Below, in pieces: positions 50,780 through 60,708 of a stretch of 64,000 nucleotides of DNA. The position numbers were made by a program, and so were the translations under genes. Each line of letters starts with the position of its first letter. Positions within the stretch are counted from its first letter, which is position 1. The notes under the pieces were generated by a model. That model was not told the DNA's origin, did not search any database, and was given only the letters and a program-made list of their open reading frames with translations. This DNA is from JABDJX01 sp039942715 (lineage in GTDB: Bacteria; Pseudomonadota; Alphaproteobacteria; Rhodobacterales; Rhodobacteraceae), in NCBI GenBank assembly GCA_039942715.1, contig JBDVBY010000006.1, forward strand, positions 620,001 through 684,000, written 5' to 3'.

Positions 50780-52336
50780 ATGAGTCTTAAAAGCGACATC
50801 ATAGTCGTTGGCGCAGGCATTGGTGGCCTCGCCACCGCCCTGCGCCTTGCGCACGCGGGCCTGTCCGTGCGGGTGCTGGAACGCCATGCTGCACCGGGCG
50901 GCAAAATCCGAACCGTGCCATCTGACGCAGGCCCCGTTGATGCAGGTCCAACAGTCCTCACCATGAAGCACGTTTTTGAAACGCTTTTCTCTGACGTGGG
51001 CGAGCGTTTGTCCGATCACGTCACATTGCATCCTTTGCCCACCTTGGCACGTCACTATTGGCGCGATGGCACCTGCCTTGATCTGATGGCCGACAAAGCG
51101 CAAAGCCTCGAAAACATCGCCAAGGCTTTGGGCGATCAAGCCGCAAACGACTACGAACGATTCGCCAACCGCTCCGAGCGTCTGTTTAACGCCTTTGACG
51201 CACCGATGATGCAAACCGCTGCGCCCTCAATGGCCGCGCTCATCGCCAAAGTCCTTCCAAATCCAGCGCTGATCAAAGACATGGGCCCGCACCAAACACT
51301 GGAACGCGCGCTGGCGCACCAATTTAAGGACTCCCCCCTTGCACAGCTTTTCGGCCGCTACGCCACCTATGTCGGTGGCTCGCCAAAAAACGCACCGGCC
51401 ATTCTGTCGCTCATTGCCCATGCTGAAGCCTCTGGTGTCTGGCGCGTGGACGGCGGATTTCATGCTTTGCCCCGCGCCATCGAGGCCTTAGCAAAAGAAC
51501 GCGGCGCAACATTAACATACGGCGCTGATGTGCGCGCCATCGACACCCAAGATGGGCGTTTCACCGTTAAGACCGACACGCAGGCCTTCACCGCTGAGCA
51601 AATCGTCTTCAATGGCGACCCTCGCGCGCTACAAACCGGCTCTCTCGGCACCAAACTGAAACCTGCCGTGCCAAAAACAGCTGTCGAACCACGCAGCCTG
51701 TCCGCTGCCGTTCTCTCCTTTGCCGCGAAAGTCAAAGGCCCAGCCCTCTCACACCACACAGTTTTCTTTGCAGACGAACCAAACGCAGAATTTGACGCAA
51801 TCGCGCTCGGACAATTGCCCAGCGATGCCACACTTTATGTCTGCGCTGAGGACCACGGCACAATCGCCCAAGACACCAAACAACGCTTTGAAATCATCCT
51901 AAACGCCCCCGCTGGCTTGACCCTAAATTCACAGGAAAAACAAGCATGTCTGACACATATTCTTCGTCGTCTCAGCCAATTCGGCCTTTCCTTCGATCCC
52001 GAACCGACGGTGGAGACTCTGACGCTTCCACAACACTTCGATCAGATGTTTCCAGCCAGTCAGGGATCGCTTTACGGGCGAAGTCCAAACGCGATGACAG
52101 CGGCCTTCAAACGCCCGACAGCGCGCTCCAAAATACCCGGTCTTTACCTGACGGGGGGCGGGGCGCACCCGGGCGCGGGGGTTCCGATGGCGACACTCTC
52201 CGCCCTGCATGCGGCCGAGGCGATCGTTGCCGACCGAACTTCTCGCTCCATGTCGCCCCAAACGGATACGCATGGTGGTACGTCGATGGGATCAGCCACG
52301 ACGGGACCAAAGCCGTCTCCGTCATCGGCTTCATAG
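50780..52336 (+). CDS. crtD: 1-hydroxycarotenoid 3,4-desaturase (methoxyneurosporene dehydrogenase)
   Basis: A 518-residue CrtI-type FAD desaturase of the spheroidene branch. Dinucleotide fold VVGAGIGGLATALRLAHAG at the N-terminus and the C-terminal YLTGGGAHPGAGVPMATLSALHAAEAI flavin motif (partly quoted). The last ~45 residues (from SMSPQTDTHGG) are low-complexity because that DNA encodes the conserved start region of crtC in another frame. Confidence 0.93.
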   Translation: MSLKSDIIVVGAGIGGLATALRLAHAGLSVRVLERHAAPGGKIRTVPSDAGPVDAGPTVLTMKHVFETLFSDVGERLSDHVTLHPLPTLARHYWRDGTCLDLMADKAQSLENIAKALGDQAANDYERFANRSERLFNAFDAPMMQTAAPSMAALIAKVLPNPALIKDMGPHQTLERALAHQFKDSPLAQLFGRYATYVGGSPKNAPAILSLIAHAEASGVWRVDGGFHALPRAIEALAKERGATLTYGADVRAIDTQDGRFTVKTDTQAFTAEQIVFNGDPRALQTGSLGTKLKPAVPKTAVEPRSLSAAVLSFAAKVKGPALSHHTVFFADEPNAEFDAIALGQLPSDATLYVCAEDHGTIAQDTKQRFEIILNAPAGLTLNSQEKQACLTHILRRLSQFGLSFDPEPTVETLTLPQHFDQMFPASQGSLYGRSPNAMTAAFKRPTARSKIPGLYLTGGGAHPGAGVPMATLSALHAAEAIVADRTSRSMSPQTDTHGGTSMGSATTGPKPSPSSAS

Positions 52337-53160
52337 GCTCGGTTTTCTCTCCGTGGTACGCGTGGTCTGGGCGCGCAAATCCGCAGAATAACTGCTGCAT
52401 TAACGTCGCCACCTATGGGCGCGGCGGGCGCTTTACCATGACAGATCGCGGCACATCCGCTCTTCAGCAAAGCGAAGATACGCTCCAGGTCGGCCCATCT
52501 TCCATGCATTGGACTGGCAAAGAACTCGTCATTACGATCAATGAAGTCTCCTCACCTCCACTGATCAATCGCATCAAAGGCACAATCACCGTCACCCCCG
52601 CTGCTCTTACAAACGTCGAACTTCCGCTCACCAAAGACGGCACACACATCTGGCGCCCATTCGCCCCGGTCTCAACGATCAACGTCGATATCGACCGCCC
52701 GGGCTGGCAATGGGATGGTCATGGATACTTTGACGCCAACTTCGGCACCCGCGCGCTAGAACAAGACTTCAGCTATTGGAGCTGGGGTCGTTTCCCGTCT
52801 AAAGACGGCGCGCTCAGCTTTTATGATGCGGAACGGCGCGACGGAACAATCCTTGATGCCGCCATCGCTTTTGATGAAAACGGGCAAGCCCGCCACATAT
52901 CAGCGCCACCAAACACACCGTTCAAAAGGTCTCTTTGGACCGTCCGCCGCGAAACCCGCGCAGACCCAGGCACAAAAGCGCGCCAGACAAAACCAATGCT
53001 GGATGCGCCATTCTACTGCCGCTCTGTGGTCGAAACTACGATTGACGGCGCTAAACTAACCGGTGTTCACGAGGCGCTCGATCTCAACCGCTTCGCTTCG
53101 CCTTTGCTCAAACCCATGTTGGCTGTGCGCGTCCCACGCAGAAAGAACTGGACCTTTTAG
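51946..53160 (+). CDS. crtC: Acyclic carotenoid 1,2-hydratase (hydroxyneurosporene synthase)
   Basis: Adds water to the 1,2 double bond of neurosporene-type carotenoids. The conserved protein starts near 52234 (FSLHVAPNGYAWWYVDG, then FIGSVFSPWYAWSGR), giving roughly 300 residues of CrtC. In this frame there is no ATG, GTG or TTG between the ATG at 51946 and that region. The listed start therefore includes about 96 unlikely residues overlapping crtD by 391 bases. The true start is unresolved: a non-standard codon or coupling to crtD are possibilities. Confidence 0.85.
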   Translation: MSDTYSSSSQPIRPFLRSRTDGGDSDASTTLRSDVSSQSGIALRAKSKRDDSGLQTPDSALQNTRSLPDGGRGAPGRGGSDGDTLRPACGRGDRCRPNFSLHVAPNGYAWWYVDGISHDGTKAVSVIGFIGSVFSPWYAWSGRANPQNNCCINVATYGRGGRFTMTDRGTSALQQSEDTLQVGPSSMHWTGKELVITINEVSSPPLINRIKGTITVTPAALTNVELPLTKDGTHIWRPFAPVSTINVDIDRPGWQWDGHGYFDANFGTRALEQDFSYWSWGRFPSKDGALSFYDAERRDGTILDAAIAFDENGQARHISAPPNTPFKRSLWTVRRETRADPGTKARQTKPMLDAPFYCRSVVETTIDGAKLTGVHEALDLNRFASPLLKPMLAVRVPRRKNWTF

Positions 53161-53249
53161 GCCATTATTGGCTCAAAAATATCTCAGGGGCTCGCAATGC
53201 GAGCGGGGAAGAGCCCTATACCGCGACAAGCAAAGCCCGACGCAAAAAA

Positions 53250-53729
53250 CTAGTTATCGAAGGTTACAGGAACGACGTCCGGGTTCAGTTGTATCATGGC
53301 AAAATTCAAAGTAGACGCGACCGAGACCCAGATAAGGTAAGGCAAAAACGCCAACCCAGCCCAGATATCAAGCTGCCAGATCGCAACCGTCGCTCCGAAT
53401 ACAGACACCCACAAACACGCAATAACAATGAGCGCGCCTTTGAACCGGCGCAGCCCAAAAAACACTGGCGTCCAAAGCGTGCTGAACGCGGCTTGCATTG
53501 CCCAAAAAGCCAGCGCCAAACCGCTGCCCTCAAGAACTGCGACGCGTGCGCCCGCGATTGAAATCAGAATATAGATCGTCGACCAGACAACCGGAAACAC
53601 CCAGTTCGGCGGCACCCAGCTTGGCTTTTCCAAGCTCTCATACCAAGGCCCCGGTGGAAACATCGCGCCTGTCGCCCCGGCAGCGCCGCAGGTTGCAAAA
53701 AATATCGCGAACAAAAACCAGTCCATCAC
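53250..53729 (-). CDS. tspO: TspO/MBR-family tryptophan-rich sensory protein
   Basis: A 159-residue five-helix outer-membrane/membrane protein with PGPWYESLEKPSWVPPNWVFP and the PVVWSTIYILISIAG segment. In Rhodobacter TspO binds tetrapyrroles and negatively affects photosynthesis gene expression. It overlaps the crtB stop by 4 bases and is convergent to crtC. Confidence 0.94.
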   Translation of the reverse strand: MMDWFLFAIFFATCGAAGATGAMFPPGPWYESLEKPSWVPPNWVFPVVWSTIYILISIAGARVAVLEGSGLALAFWAMQAAFSTLWTPVFFGLRRFKGALIVIACLWVSVFGATVAIWQLDIWAGLAFLPYLIWVSVASTLNFAMIQLNPDVVPVTFDN

Positions 53730-54754
53730 GCTTGCCGCGCAGCGTTGCTTGCCGCGTCCTTTGTCTTCAGATCAGCCAAAGCCGAAAGCAAAGCCCCCGT
53801 GCGCCCCGCGCCCCAGTCACTGGCCGCATCTTCATGGGCTGCCGCATCCACCAAAAACCGAACCTCATCCAAGGGCCGCGCATAAAGAACGGGAGACACC
53901 GGAAAGACAGTTGATCCCGCAGCACGCGCCGCTGACAAAGCCATCCATCCCAACTTTTGCGACGTAGTAGTGCGCGCGCGTTTTGTAATCGAGTCGTGCT
54001 GACTGCGCGCCAAAGCCCCGCCAATGCCCGCATAAATATGGCGTGCCGCGTAAATACCGGTGCGCGCACCAATCGGCAACGCTGGCACACCCGCTTCTGA
54101 GCGTAAATAAAGCCGCCGTGCCTCGGCCAAGAGCCTGCGCACCAAGCGACGCACCTCTGGTCCCGCCGCGTCGCTGCCCAACAACGCATCCGGTGTCAGC
54201 CCAGCCTCGTCCAACCATTCCAGCGGCAGATAAATGCGACCCGCGCGTGAATCTTCGCCCACATCTCGCGCGATATTGGTCAACTGCATCGCCACGCCCA
54301 GATCGCAGGCCCGTGCAAGCGCATTGGCATCGCGGACACGCATCAACACGCACATCATCGCACCAACAGCCGCAGCTACTCGCGCTGAATAACTGCGCAC
54401 ACCCGACAAAGTCGCATAGCGCCGTTCCTGCGCATCCCACGCCAGCCCTTCAAGCAACGCTTCCGGCAAGGCCCGTGGCATATCAAATTCTTCAATGATC
54501 GATGCAAACGCACGATCTTCGGGCGCATTGCGTGGCTTGCCCGCATAAGCGGCATCCAAACGCGCGCTCAACTCTAAGACAGCATGCGCCTTCTCTTGCC
54601 CTTCATCCACCTCATCATCAGCAAGACGACAAAACGCATAAAGCGCCAGTGCCGGATCGCGCACGCGCGCCGGCAAAAGCTTGGAGGCCGCATGAAACGA
54701 CAGCGAACCGGTTTTGATCACTGCACGGCAATGCTCAAGATCATCCGCTCGCAT
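53726..54754 (-). CDS. crtB: Phytoene synthase
   Basis: A 342-residue squalene/phytoene synthase that joins two GGPP. Asp-rich motifs RLADDEVDEG (near residue 45) and DVGEDSRAGRIYLP bind Mg-diphosphate. Coupled to crtI by a TAATG overlap and to tspO by 4 bases, forming crtI-crtB-tspO. Confidence 0.94.
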   Translation of the reverse strand: MRADDLEHCRAVIKTGSLSFHAASKLLPARVRDPALALYAFCRLADDEVDEGQEKAHAVLELSARLDAAYAGKPRNAPEDRAFASIIEEFDMPRALPEALLEGLAWDAQERRYATLSGVRSYSARVAAAVGAMMCVLMRVRDANALARACDLGVAMQLTNIARDVGEDSRAGRIYLPLEWLDEAGLTPDALLGSDAAGPEVRRLVRRLLAEARRLYLRSEAGVPALPIGARTGIYAARHIYAGIGGALARSQHDSITKRARTTTSQKLGWMALSAARAAGSTVFPVSPVLYARPLDEVRFLVDAAAHEDAASDWGAGRTGALLSALADLKTKDAASNAARQA

Positions 54755-56295
54755 TACTCAGCCGCCACTTCTTGTGCCACGCGTACAGCGTCCGGCACCA
54801 ATTTGCCCAGCACCTCGGCGCTTGAAATCACACCGGGCAGTCCTGCTCCGGGATGCGTTCCAGCGCCCACCAGATAAAGCCCTTCGGCTTCTTCGCTAAC
54901 GTTGTGGGGGCGGAACCAAGCGCTTTGCAAAATACGCGGCTCAATCGAAAATCCAGAGCCAAGCGGCGAAAGATAGCGATCGCGAAACGTCTTAGGCGTG
55001 AACGTCACCTGCGTGCTGATGTGCTCTTGGAAACCCGGAATCACTGTTTCCAGGTTTTCCGCGACCTTCTTCCGATACGTCTCTTCCATAACATCCCAGT
55101 TCACAGGATTAGCGTGCCCAAGATGCGGCACAGGCGAAAGAACATAAAATGTATCGTCGCCTTCCGGTGCGACGTTCGGGTCGGTCACCGACGGGCGATG
55201 AATATAAAGGCTCATATCATCAGCCAGAACACCTTTGCGGAAGATATCCTTCAACAATCCCTTAAACCGCGGACCGTTCAAAATCGTATGGTGCCCTACA
55301 TCCCGCCATTTGTCTGCGGTACCCTTGGTCCCAAAATACCAAACATAAAGCCCCATCGACCAGCGGCGCGACTTAAGCTTGTTGTCCGTCCAGCGCTTGC
55401 GTTTGTGGTTGCGTAAAAGCCGAGTATAGGTGTGTCCTGCATCCGCATTGCTGACTGTCACATCCGCATGCAGCATCTCGCCATTGCTCAGGCGAACACC
55501 CCGCGCAACATTGTTCTCAATAACAATCTCATCAACCTCGGCGCCCATGCGCACAAGACCACCTTGGCGGCGGATCACACCAACCATGGCGTCGGCAATC
55601 GCCTGCACGCCACCCATCGCGTAGTGCACCCCAAACTGAGATTCCAAATGGTTCACCAAAGCATAAATCGAAGTCACTCGTGTTGGGTCACCACCAATAA
55701 ACAGAGGGTGGAAAGACAAGGCCATGCGAAGGCGTGGATCTTTCACCCGACGCGCCACATGGGCATAAACCGAGCGATCGGCACGCAAAGCCGCAAATGT
55801 CGGCAGAACTTTGATCAAATCCCACAGCTTGTGCATCGACTTGCGCCCGAGCGTTTCAAATCCGAATTCATAGCGCGTCTCACTATCGCGCATGAACCGA
55901 TGAAACCCCCGAAGATCAGACGGGTTCAGCCGCGCAACCTCAAGCGCAAGCCGCGCGATATCGCCGGTTGCATTATAGCTTGACCCATCCGGCCAGCGAA
56001 TTTCATAAAACGGATCAAGCGCGCGCATATCCACATCATCGTGAAAATTGCGCCCGCAGGCTGCCCAAAGCTCTTCAAATACATGCGGCACAGTGACGAT
56101 GGTTGGCCCAAGATCAAAGCGGTGTCCGTCTTGCGTGATCGATGATCCACGTCCGCCCGCGCGATCCAGCCGATCCAGCACGGTCACATGATACCCTTTG
56201 GCACCCAATCGCATTGCAGCCGAAAGTCCACCAATACCGGCACCAATCACAAGCGCGGTTTGATTGCTGGCACGAAGAGGAGCAGCGACATTCAT
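54754..56295 (-). CDS. crtI: Phytoene desaturase
   Basis: A 513-residue FAD desaturase converting phytoene to neurosporene or lycopene. N-terminal VIGAGIGGLSAAMRLGAKGY and C-terminal LVGAGTHPGAGLPGVISSAE motifs. ATG at 56295 is preferred because the longer frame (to 56376) has an unrelated N-terminus. Divergent from crtA, with a PpsR-like box between. Confidence 0.95.
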   Translation of the reverse strand: MNVAAPLRASNQTALVIGAGIGGLSAAMRLGAKGYHVTVLDRLDRAGGRGSSITQDGHRFDLGPTIVTVPHVFEELWAACGRNFHDDVDMRALDPFYEIRWPDGSSYNATGDIARLALEVARLNPSDLRGFHRFMRDSETRYEFGFETLGRKSMHKLWDLIKVLPTFAALRADRSVYAHVARRVKDPRLRMALSFHPLFIGGDPTRVTSIYALVNHLESQFGVHYAMGGVQAIADAMVGVIRRQGGLVRMGAEVDEIVIENNVARGVRLSNGEMLHADVTVSNADAGHTYTRLLRNHKRKRWTDNKLKSRRWSMGLYVWYFGTKGTADKWRDVGHHTILNGPRFKGLLKDIFRKGVLADDMSLYIHRPSVTDPNVAPEGDDTFYVLSPVPHLGHANPVNWDVMEETYRKKVAENLETVIPGFQEHISTQVTFTPKTFRDRYLSPLGSGFSIEPRILQSAWFRPHNVSEEAEGLYLVGAGTHPGAGLPGVISSAEVLGKLVPDAVRVAQEVAAE

Positions 56296-56389
56296 GACAC
56301 CGACCTTAAAAGCGTCAATCAAAGTTGACAACTTAATTGTATGTTTCAACGGCAGAATGCCGCAATGCCTTCCCAACTGCTCAAGATTG

Positions 56390-56407
56390 TGTCAATCTAA
56401 CTTTACA
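56390..56407. promoter_or_regulatory. PpsR/CrtJ box between crtI and crtA
   Basis: TGTCAATCTAACTTTACA is an exact TGT-N12-ACA match, ending 19 bases before the crtA start. No second good box was found nearby. Confidence 0.7.
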
Positions 56408-56425
56408 TATTCGGAGTAGCCGCCC

Positions 56426-57142
56426 GTGACGACATCGCCTTGCCAGACCGTTAGTCTGTCTTTCTTCCGCTTTTCGCGCGCCTCGGCGCGGCTTTGGGCG
56501 TTTTGGATGATGGCGCGCGCGCGATTCTCCATGGGCAAAGTTCCCGACATCCAATTCTGGAAGCTCTGTGGTAGTGGCACAGGCGAAGGATTCACCCCTC
56601 TACCAAACACTGCCGTCTATGCCATCCTCGCCACATGGCCCGATGCCGAAACGGCGCGCGACCGCATCGCAAGCGCTCCGATTTTCAACGAATATCGCGC
56701 CCATGCTAGCGAAGACTGGACCGTATTTCTCACTCCAACATCTGCGCGCGGCAACTGGTCGGGAACAACGCCCTTCCACGCTCAGCAAGCAACCGAAACC
56801 GGCCCGCTAGCCGCCCTTACCCGCGCCACTATCAAACCCTCGATCCTACTGCGTTTTTGGCGCCGGGTGCCCAGTATCTCGACCACCATCGGACGCGACC
56901 CCAACGTCATGTTCAAAATCGGCATCGGCGAAGTACCTTGGCTGCATCAGGTGACCTTTTCGATCTGGCCCGACGCAAACACCATGGCCGGGTTTGCCCG
57001 CACGGGCCATCACGCAGAAGCCATCAAGGCTGTGCGAAGCGAAGGATGGTTTCGCGAAGAACTTTACGCGCGCTTCGCCGTGCACTCGGACAGCGGCACA
57101 TGGAACGGCACATCGCCACTCGCCGCACTGGAGACTTCATGA
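56426..57142 (+). CDS. crtA: Spheroidene monooxygenase
   Basis: A 238-residue CrtA-family oxygenase that converts spheroidene to spheroidenone in the presence of oxygen. Recognised by SPCQTVSLSFFRF, WPDAETARDRIA and FSIWPDANTMAGFARTGHH. GTG start behind CGGAG. It heads crtA-bchIDO (ATGA overlap with bchI). Presence implies spheroidenone as an aerobic pigment. Confidence 0.92.
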   Translation: MTTSPCQTVSLSFFRFSRASARLWAFWMMARARFSMGKVPDIQFWKLCGSGTGEGFTPLPNTAVYAILATWPDAETARDRIASAPIFNEYRAHASEDWTVFLTPTSARGNWSGTTPFHAQQATETGPLAALTRATIKPSILLRFWRRVPSISTTIGRDPNVMFKIGIGEVPWLHQVTFSIWPDANTMAGFARTGHHAEAIKAVRSEGWFREELYARFAVHSDSGTWNGTSPLAALETS

Positions 57143-58143
57143 AAGACGCCTTCCCTTTTTCCGCAATCGTCGGTCAAGACGAAATGAAAACCGCGATGAT
57201 CCTGACCGCGATTGATCCAAGCATTGGCGGCGTTCTGGTTTTTGGCGATCGGGGCACGGGCAAATCCACAGCCGTGCGTGCGTTAGCAGCGTTACTGCCG
57301 CCAATCAGTGCAGTTCGCGGCTGTCCGGTGAATGCCGAACGCGTGGGCGAAAGCCCGGATTGGGCCACCAGCGTGAAGAAATCCACGCATAAAATCCCAA
57401 CGCCCGTCATCGATCTTCCCCTTGGTGCTACCGAAGACCGCGTCACCGGCGCACTCGACATCGAACGCGCTTTGGTTAATGGCGAAAAAGCGTTTCAACC
57501 CGGCCTGCTGGCACGTGCAAACCGCGGCTACCTCTACATCGACGAAGTCAATCTGCTCGAAGACCACATTGTCGATCTACTGCTCGACGTCGCGCAGTCC
57601 GGCGAAAACGTTGTCGAGCGTGATGGCCTCTCCATCCGCCATCCCGCGCGCTTTGTTCTTGTCGGCTCGGGCAACCCAGAAGAGGGCGAATTACGCCCGC
57701 AACTCCTTGATCGGTTTGGCCTTTCAGTCGAAGTAGCCTCTCCTACGGACATCAATGAACGCGTTGAAGTCATCAAGCGCCGCGATGCGTTTGAGAACGA
57801 CCATGCCGCTTTCATGCTGCGCTGGCAGGCCGAAGACGCCGCCATCCGCGACCGCATCACAAAGGCCCGCAAGGCACTCAAGAAACTTAAAACGCCCGAC
57901 AAAGTGCTGCACGATGTGGCCGAGCTTTGTGTCAAACTTGGTGCTGATGGTCTGCGCGGTGAACTCACGCTGCTCAAAGCCGCACGCGCGCACGCCGCTT
58001 TTCGCAATGACACCGCTGTCGCGAGGACCCATGTTCAAGCGACCGCACCGCTTGCGCTACGTCACCGCCTGCGCCGCGACCCGCTTGATGAAGCAGGCTC
58101 CGGCACGCGTGTTGCCCGCGTGGTCGAGGACGTGTTCAGCTGA
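57139..58143 (+). CDS. bchI: Magnesium chelatase ATPase subunit I
   Basis: A 334-residue AAA+ ATPase that with BchD and BchH inserts Mg2+ into protoporphyrin IX. Walker A FGDRGTGKSTAV, Walker B region YLYIDEVNLLEDHIVD, and the sensor GSGNPEEGELRPQLLDRFG. The ATG at 57139 overlaps the crtA stop; an upstream in-frame extension to 56857 lies within crtA and is rejected. Confidence 0.97.
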   Translation: MKDAFPFSAIVGQDEMKTAMILTAIDPSIGGVLVFGDRGTGKSTAVRALAALLPPISAVRGCPVNAERVGESPDWATSVKKSTHKIPTPVIDLPLGATEDRVTGALDIERALVNGEKAFQPGLLARANRGYLYIDEVNLLEDHIVDLLLDVAQSGENVVERDGLSIRHPARFVLVGSGNPEEGELRPQLLDRFGLSVEVASPTDINERVEVIKRRDAFENDHAAFMLRWQAEDAAIRDRITKARKALKKLKTPDKVLHDVAELCVKLGADGLRGELTLLKAARAHAAFRNDTAVARTHVQATAPLALRHRLRRDPLDEAGSGTRVARVVEDVFS

Positions 58144-59789
58144 TGGACGCGCCTGCGCCTCTTGATCAAGCCAAATCCGCGCTGACCCTACTGGCGATTG
58201 ATCCCCTCGGCCTTGGCGGCATGGTAATCCGTGGCCGCACTGGCCCAGCGCGCGACGCCCTTCTCGATGACCTCAGCGCCTTGCCTCACCCCATCGCGCG
58301 CCTTGCGCCAACGATCCCGGACGCACAGCTTGATGGCGGTCTGGACGTCGCTCAAACACTGAGCACACGACAAATCGTGATCACCAAAGGCGCCTTGGTA
58401 TCGGCGAAAACTCTGGTGTTGCCCATGGCCGAACGCCTAACATCCGAACGCGCCGCGCGCTTGGCCCAAGCCATTGACGAAGATCGCGCCGCCATCGCAT
58501 TGGATGAAGGCATCGATGACGAGGCCATCCCGCACGTCTTGGAAGACCGTCTTGCCTTTCGGATTGAAAGCGACGCGATTTCGATACATGAGACGTCGCA
58601 GATAGCCCCAAATCAAGAAGACATCGCAAGAGCGCAGGCGCGTCTGACCAAGCTGCCAACGCGTGCCAAAGACATCGAAACTCTCGCCACTCTGGCAGCG
58701 CAGTTTGGCATCCACAGCCTGCGCGCCCTTCATCTCGCCTATCGCTGCGCGCGTGCACACGCGGCGCTGATGGCCCATGAAACACTGGATGAAACCGACA
58801 TTATTGTAGCAGCGACATTGGTACTGGCCCATCGTGCCACGCAAATGCCCTCGCAAGACGAGCAAAGCCCTGAAGAGCAGCAACCAGAGGCACCCGACGA
58901 GTCTGAGGCCAAACCACAAAGCCCAGCTTTGGACGACGATATCCTGCTAGAAGCCGTCAAAGTCGCACTGCCACCCGACCTTCTGGAACGCTTGGCAAAG
59001 GGCCGCTCCCGACGCGCCACGGGCAGTGGGTCCGGTGCCAAGAAACGCAGCAATCGGCGCGGCCGCCCCTTGCCTGCGCGGCAAGGCAAGCTTGATGGTA
59101 CGACACGTCTTGATGTGGTTGCCACCCTGCGCGCCGCCGCCCCATGGCAAACGATCCGCTCGCAAACCACCGGTGCGCCGGGCATCCACATCCGCCCAAG
59201 CGACTTTCACGTCAAACGCTTCGAGGAAACTTCTGACCGTCTTTTGGTCTTTGCTGTCGACGCCTCAGGGTCGGCTGCCTTCGCGCGCCTTGCCGAAGCC
59301 AAAGGGGCAGTTGAGTTACTCCTCGCCGAAGCCTACGCTCGCCGTGACCATGTTGCTTTGGTTGCGTTTCGAGGTGAAACCGCAGAAGTCCTGCTCCCAC
59401 CTACGCGCTCTCTTGTGCAAACCAAGCGCCGCCTCGCTGCCTTGCCCGGCGGCGGTGGAACGCCTCTCGCCGCTGGTCTGCAAGCCGCCCTTGAGGTTGC
59501 GCGCACCGCGTCCCGCAAAGGTCTTACACCCACGATTGCAGTCCTCACCGATGGGCGTGCCAACATCGCCCTTGATGGCAAACCAAACCGCACAGACGCG
59601 CGCGAAGATGCCAAAAAACTGGCCCAAATCATCGCTGCCGAAGGCGTTGAAACACTCGTAATCGACACGGGCAATCGCCCCGAGCCAGACCTCAAATCCC
59701 TATCACACACCGCACGCGGCCACTACATTCCCCTGCCCCGTGCAGATGCCAAACGCTTGGCCACGGCCGTATCCGATGCGCTGGCCTGA
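58143..59789 (+). CDS. bchD: Magnesium chelatase subunit D
   Basis: A 548-residue chelatase subunit. N-terminal AAA+-like domain without a good Walker A, a central acidic, Pro/Gln-rich linker (SPEEQQPEAPDESEAKP), and a C-terminal von Willebrand A domain with the MIDAS motif DASGSAAFARL. The start overlaps the bchI stop (TGATG). Confidence 0.95.
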   Translation: MDAPAPLDQAKSALTLLAIDPLGLGGMVIRGRTGPARDALLDDLSALPHPIARLAPTIPDAQLDGGLDVAQTLSTRQIVITKGALVSAKTLVLPMAERLTSERAARLAQAIDEDRAAIALDEGIDDEAIPHVLEDRLAFRIESDAISIHETSQIAPNQEDIARAQARLTKLPTRAKDIETLATLAAQFGIHSLRALHLAYRCARAHAALMAHETLDETDIIVAATLVLAHRATQMPSQDEQSPEEQQPEAPDESEAKPQSPALDDDILLEAVKVALPPDLLERLAKGRSRRATGSGSGAKKRSNRRGRPLPARQGKLDGTTRLDVVATLRAAAPWQTIRSQTTGAPGIHIRPSDFHVKRFEETSDRLLVFAVDASGSAAFARLAEAKGAVELLLAEAYARRDHVALVAFRGETAEVLLPPTRSLVQTKRRLAALPGGGGTPLAAGLQAALEVARTASRKGLTPTIAVLTDGRANIALDGKPNRTDAREDAKKLAQIIAAEGVETLVIDTGNRPEPDLKSLSHTARGHYIPLPRADAKRLATAVSDALA

Positions 59790-60645
59790 CGACGCCACAG
59801 ACTGGCCGCTGACACAGCACTCGAGCATTGTTCAATGCGCGCCGCACCGCTGGCACGTGCAAGAAGCAGGCAGCGGCCCAACCCTGATCCTGATCCACGG
59901 CGCGGGTGCCGCCACCCAAAGCTGGCGCGACCTTTTTCCTCTATTAATCCAACATTTTCATGTGGTTGCCTTCGACCTTCCCGGCCAAGGCTTTACCCAA
60001 CTGGGCAATCGTGCCCGCTGCGGTCTCGACCCAATCACCTTTGATATCGAAAAGCTGATCACCCAAGAAGGCTGGAAACCCGATCTTTACGTCGGCCACT
60101 CCGCAGGGGCGGCCATCGCACTGCGCCTCGCCGATATGCCCAGTCTCGAAGCGCCTGTAATTGGCATCAATGCAGCCCTAGGCAATTTCAAAGGCGTCGC
60201 AGGCTGGCTCTTCCCGCTCACCGCAAAATTTCTCGCGCTCGCCCCTTTCACCGCCGAGCTATTCGTCGCCACGTCAAGCTCTCAGAAAAACATCACGCGC
60301 CTGATCAACGGCACCGGATCAAAACTGTCGCCCGAAGAGTTGACCCTTTACCGTCGCCTTGCCGCTAATCGTAATCACGTCGATGCAACCTTAGCGATGA
60401 TGGCACAATGGACGCTCGACGATCTGTTGCAACGTCTGCCCAAAATCCAGTCGCCAACGCTGTTCATCGCCACCGAGAAAGACAAAGCCGTGCCGGTCAG
60501 CGACTCACAAAACGCCGCCAAGGTAATGCCCAACGCCACCTGCCGCATTCTCCCCGATCTCGGACACCTTGCTCACGAAGAACAGCCGCAAATGTTTGCA
60601 GACATGATCCAAGCGTTTGCCACCCAAAACGGCGTGCTGCATTAA
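59776..60645 (+). CDS. bchO: BchO alpha/beta hydrolase
   Basis: A 290-residue alpha/beta hydrolase encoded with Mg-chelatase genes in purple bacteria, exact role unclear. Nucleophile elbow GHSAGAAIALR, LILIHGAGAATQSWRD oxyanion region, C-terminal LGHLAHEEQP. ATG at 59776 overlaps the bchD end by 14 bases. Last gene of crtA-bchIDO. Confidence 0.92.
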   Translation: MRWPDDATDWPLTQHSSIVQCAPHRWHVQEAGSGPTLILIHGAGAATQSWRDLFPLLIQHFHVVAFDLPGQGFTQLGNRARCGLDPITFDIEKLITQEGWKPDLYVGHSAGAAIALRLADMPSLEAPVIGINAALGNFKGVAGWLFPLTAKFLALAPFTAELFVATSSSQKNITRLINGTGSKLSPEELTLYRRLAANRNHVDATLAMMAQWTLDDLLQRLPKIQSPTLFIATEKDKAVPVSDSQNAAKVMPNATCRILPDLGHLAHEEQPQMFADMIQAFATQNGVLH

Positions 60646-60708
60646 AATCCTGCTTCCCTTGCCTTGACCCGCAGCCTAAAGATTCGAGCAAGCGGCAAGG
60701 ATTACCCT

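Noticed and set aside
56857..57138. N-terminal extension of BchI
   Set aside because: The frame is open but lies wholly inside crtA. The conserved BchI N-terminus starts at 57139 with an ATGA overlap.
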